This document shows, one piece after another, positions 23,431-23,908 of a DNA stretch of 23,908 nt. Position numbers and translations under genes: made by a program. Every line of letters begins with the position of its first letter. The first letter of the stretch is position 1. The DNA is taken from contig JAZRHM010000018.1 in the NCBI GenBank assembly GCA_045644765.1, positions 1 to 23,908 of the forward strand, given 5' to 3'. The notes beneath the pieces were generated by a model, which searched no databases, was not told where the DNA came from, and saw only the letters and a list, made by a program, of their open reading frames with translations. The DNA comes from JAFTYO01 sp045644765 (lineage in GTDB: Bacteria; Pseudomonadota; Alphaproteobacteria; RF32; CAG-239).

Positions 23431-23459
23431 AGCGTATCATAAAATAATAAGTATGTCAA
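23431..23459 (-). promoter_or_regulatory. Promoter of the structured leader
   Basis: On the minus strand a perfect TTGACA (23459-23454) stands 17 nt from TACGCT (23436-23431). The hairpin CGCTTT-ATAA-AAAGCG (23419-23434) overlaps the -10 region and may be an operator. An RNA from here would carry a leader of about 145 nt before the start at 23279. Confidence 0.55.
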
Positions 23460-23653
23460 TGGTTTCGAATCGGGATTTAATGAAATTACACTTTTAAATA
23501 TATATATACACGTATAGTGTGTTTTTATATAAATGCACAAAAAAGATGCTAATATTGTGTATAAAACATGAAAATATATAACATATTGATTTAGCAAAAT
23601 TTATTATCTTGTCACAAGTTTATTTATTCGTTATTTTGAAAAAGTTGTAAGAA
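23460..23653. other. AT-rich spacer with nothing recognised
   Basis: This stretch between the divergent promoters contains short AT runs and a weak ACAC/GTGT inverted repeat (about 23508-23520). I see no convincing gene; minus-strand frames at 23415-23597 and 23624-23884 lack recognisable features and the second lies over the rRNA promoter and leader. Confidence 0.4.
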
Positions 23654-23718
23654 AAAAACATTTTTTTTCAATTTTTTTAAAAAAAGGTGTTGACAAGGGG
23701 GATAGAATTGTTTATAAG
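23654..23718 (+). promoter_or_regulatory. rRNA operon promoter with UP-like element
   Basis: Perfect TTGACA (23690-23695) and TATAAG (23713-23718) are 17 nt apart. Directly upstream (23654-23686) is a run of A and T tracts typical of an UP element. A leader of about 175 nt leads to the 16S rRNA start. Confidence 0.85.
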
Positions 23719-23892
23719 CAGTTTCACCGGCGCGATGAGGTATGCTTTGTTGCGGCGAAGTTATAGGAAAAAGTGAATAAGAAGAGGATATACAGGCAGT
23801 ATGTATTGGTAAAAGATATATATAAAGTCTGTATTGGAACCTAGAGAAATTCTTTATGAGTAAAATATAGACAGGATGGAACATACATCAAT
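23719..23892 (+). other. 16S rRNA leader
   Basis: Transcribed spacer between the rRNA promoter and 16S. CGCGAT (23731-23736) and GTTGCG (23749-23754) can pair as a small stem. A TGCTTTGTTG stretch inside this region is only partly like a boxA antitermination site, so I do not call one. Confidence 0.6.
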
Positions 23893-23908
23893 TAAGATGA
23901 GAGTTTGA
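23893..23908 (+). rRNA. rrs: 16S ribosomal RNA, first bases only
   Basis: The window ends with AGAGTTTGA (23900-23908), the conserved start of 16S rRNA (E. coli positions 8-16). Counting back puts base 1 near 23893. The rest lies outside the window. The upstream promoter, UP element and leader support the call. Confidence 0.9.

Noticed and set aside
23743..23756. boxA antitermination site in the rRNA leader
   Set aside because: Only partial agreement with the usual TGCTCTTTA-type site; no firm call possible by eye.
23624..23884. Minus-strand frame of 86 codons next to 16S
   Set aside because: It covers the UP element, rRNA promoter and leader on the other strand.

Overview
The window is AT-rich chromosomal DNA of an alphaproteobacterium-like Gram-negative cell, possibly a host-associated one. 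The call rests on gene content: an adjacent psd-pssA pair with the short-form Psd, a TolQRA energy-transducing set, an uracil-DNA glycosylase with an LPWRPPGNR motif that I associate with alphaproteobacteria, several lipobox lipoproteins, and an outer-membrane-type protein. I see no transposase, phage gene, CRISPR array or plasmid gene, so this is core chromosome with some lineage-specific small genes.

Layout. 1-300: tRNA-Ser(CGA) on the minus strand with its own promoter and terminator. 306-2597: recX (minus) diverges from hslO (Hsp33), which is followed by a lipoprotein gene. 2627-6990: a strong promoter, then dnaE and a tightly linked six-helix membrane protein, closed by a bidirectional terminator. 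6995-8493: psd-pssA (minus), overlapping by one base, the two-step route to phosphatidylethanolamine. 8624-11910 (minus): a DUF3015 secreted protein, a DUF4105/Lnb-like protein with a probable C-terminal beta-barrel, a PH-domain membrane protein and a small lipoprotein. 12004-12677: greA with its own promoter and an early terminator hairpin in the leader. 12689-13245: a tiny Cys-rich gene converging on a degenerate chloramphenicol-acetyltransferase-like gene. 13393-13860: tRNA-Val(UAC) followed by a 157-bp tandem repeat that carries a terminator in each copy. 13846-16551: a TPR lipoprotein diverging from a family-4-like uracil-DNA glycosylase. 16606-17993: two overlapping secreted proteins that look like distant paralogs. 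18129-20801: a small membrane protein and tolQ-tolR-tolA. 20816-21355: infC with a non-AUG start. 21509-23279: a small secreted protein, then a convergent three-module protein with a structured leader. 23654-23908: UP element, promoter, leader and first bases of 16S rRNA.

Themes. Much of the window concerns the envelope: phospholipid synthesis, lipoproteins, the Tol motor, secreted Cys proteins and the Lnb-like protein. The rest is core information processing (DnaE, GreA, IF3, RecX, UDG, tRNA, rRNA). The least explained items are the 99-nt inverted-repeat leader plus triple-repeat protein next to the rRNA operon, the 157-bp tandem repeat after tRNA-Val, the paired secreted proteins before tolQRA, and the greA leader terminator. 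All functional calls come from reading motifs by eye; no database search was run.
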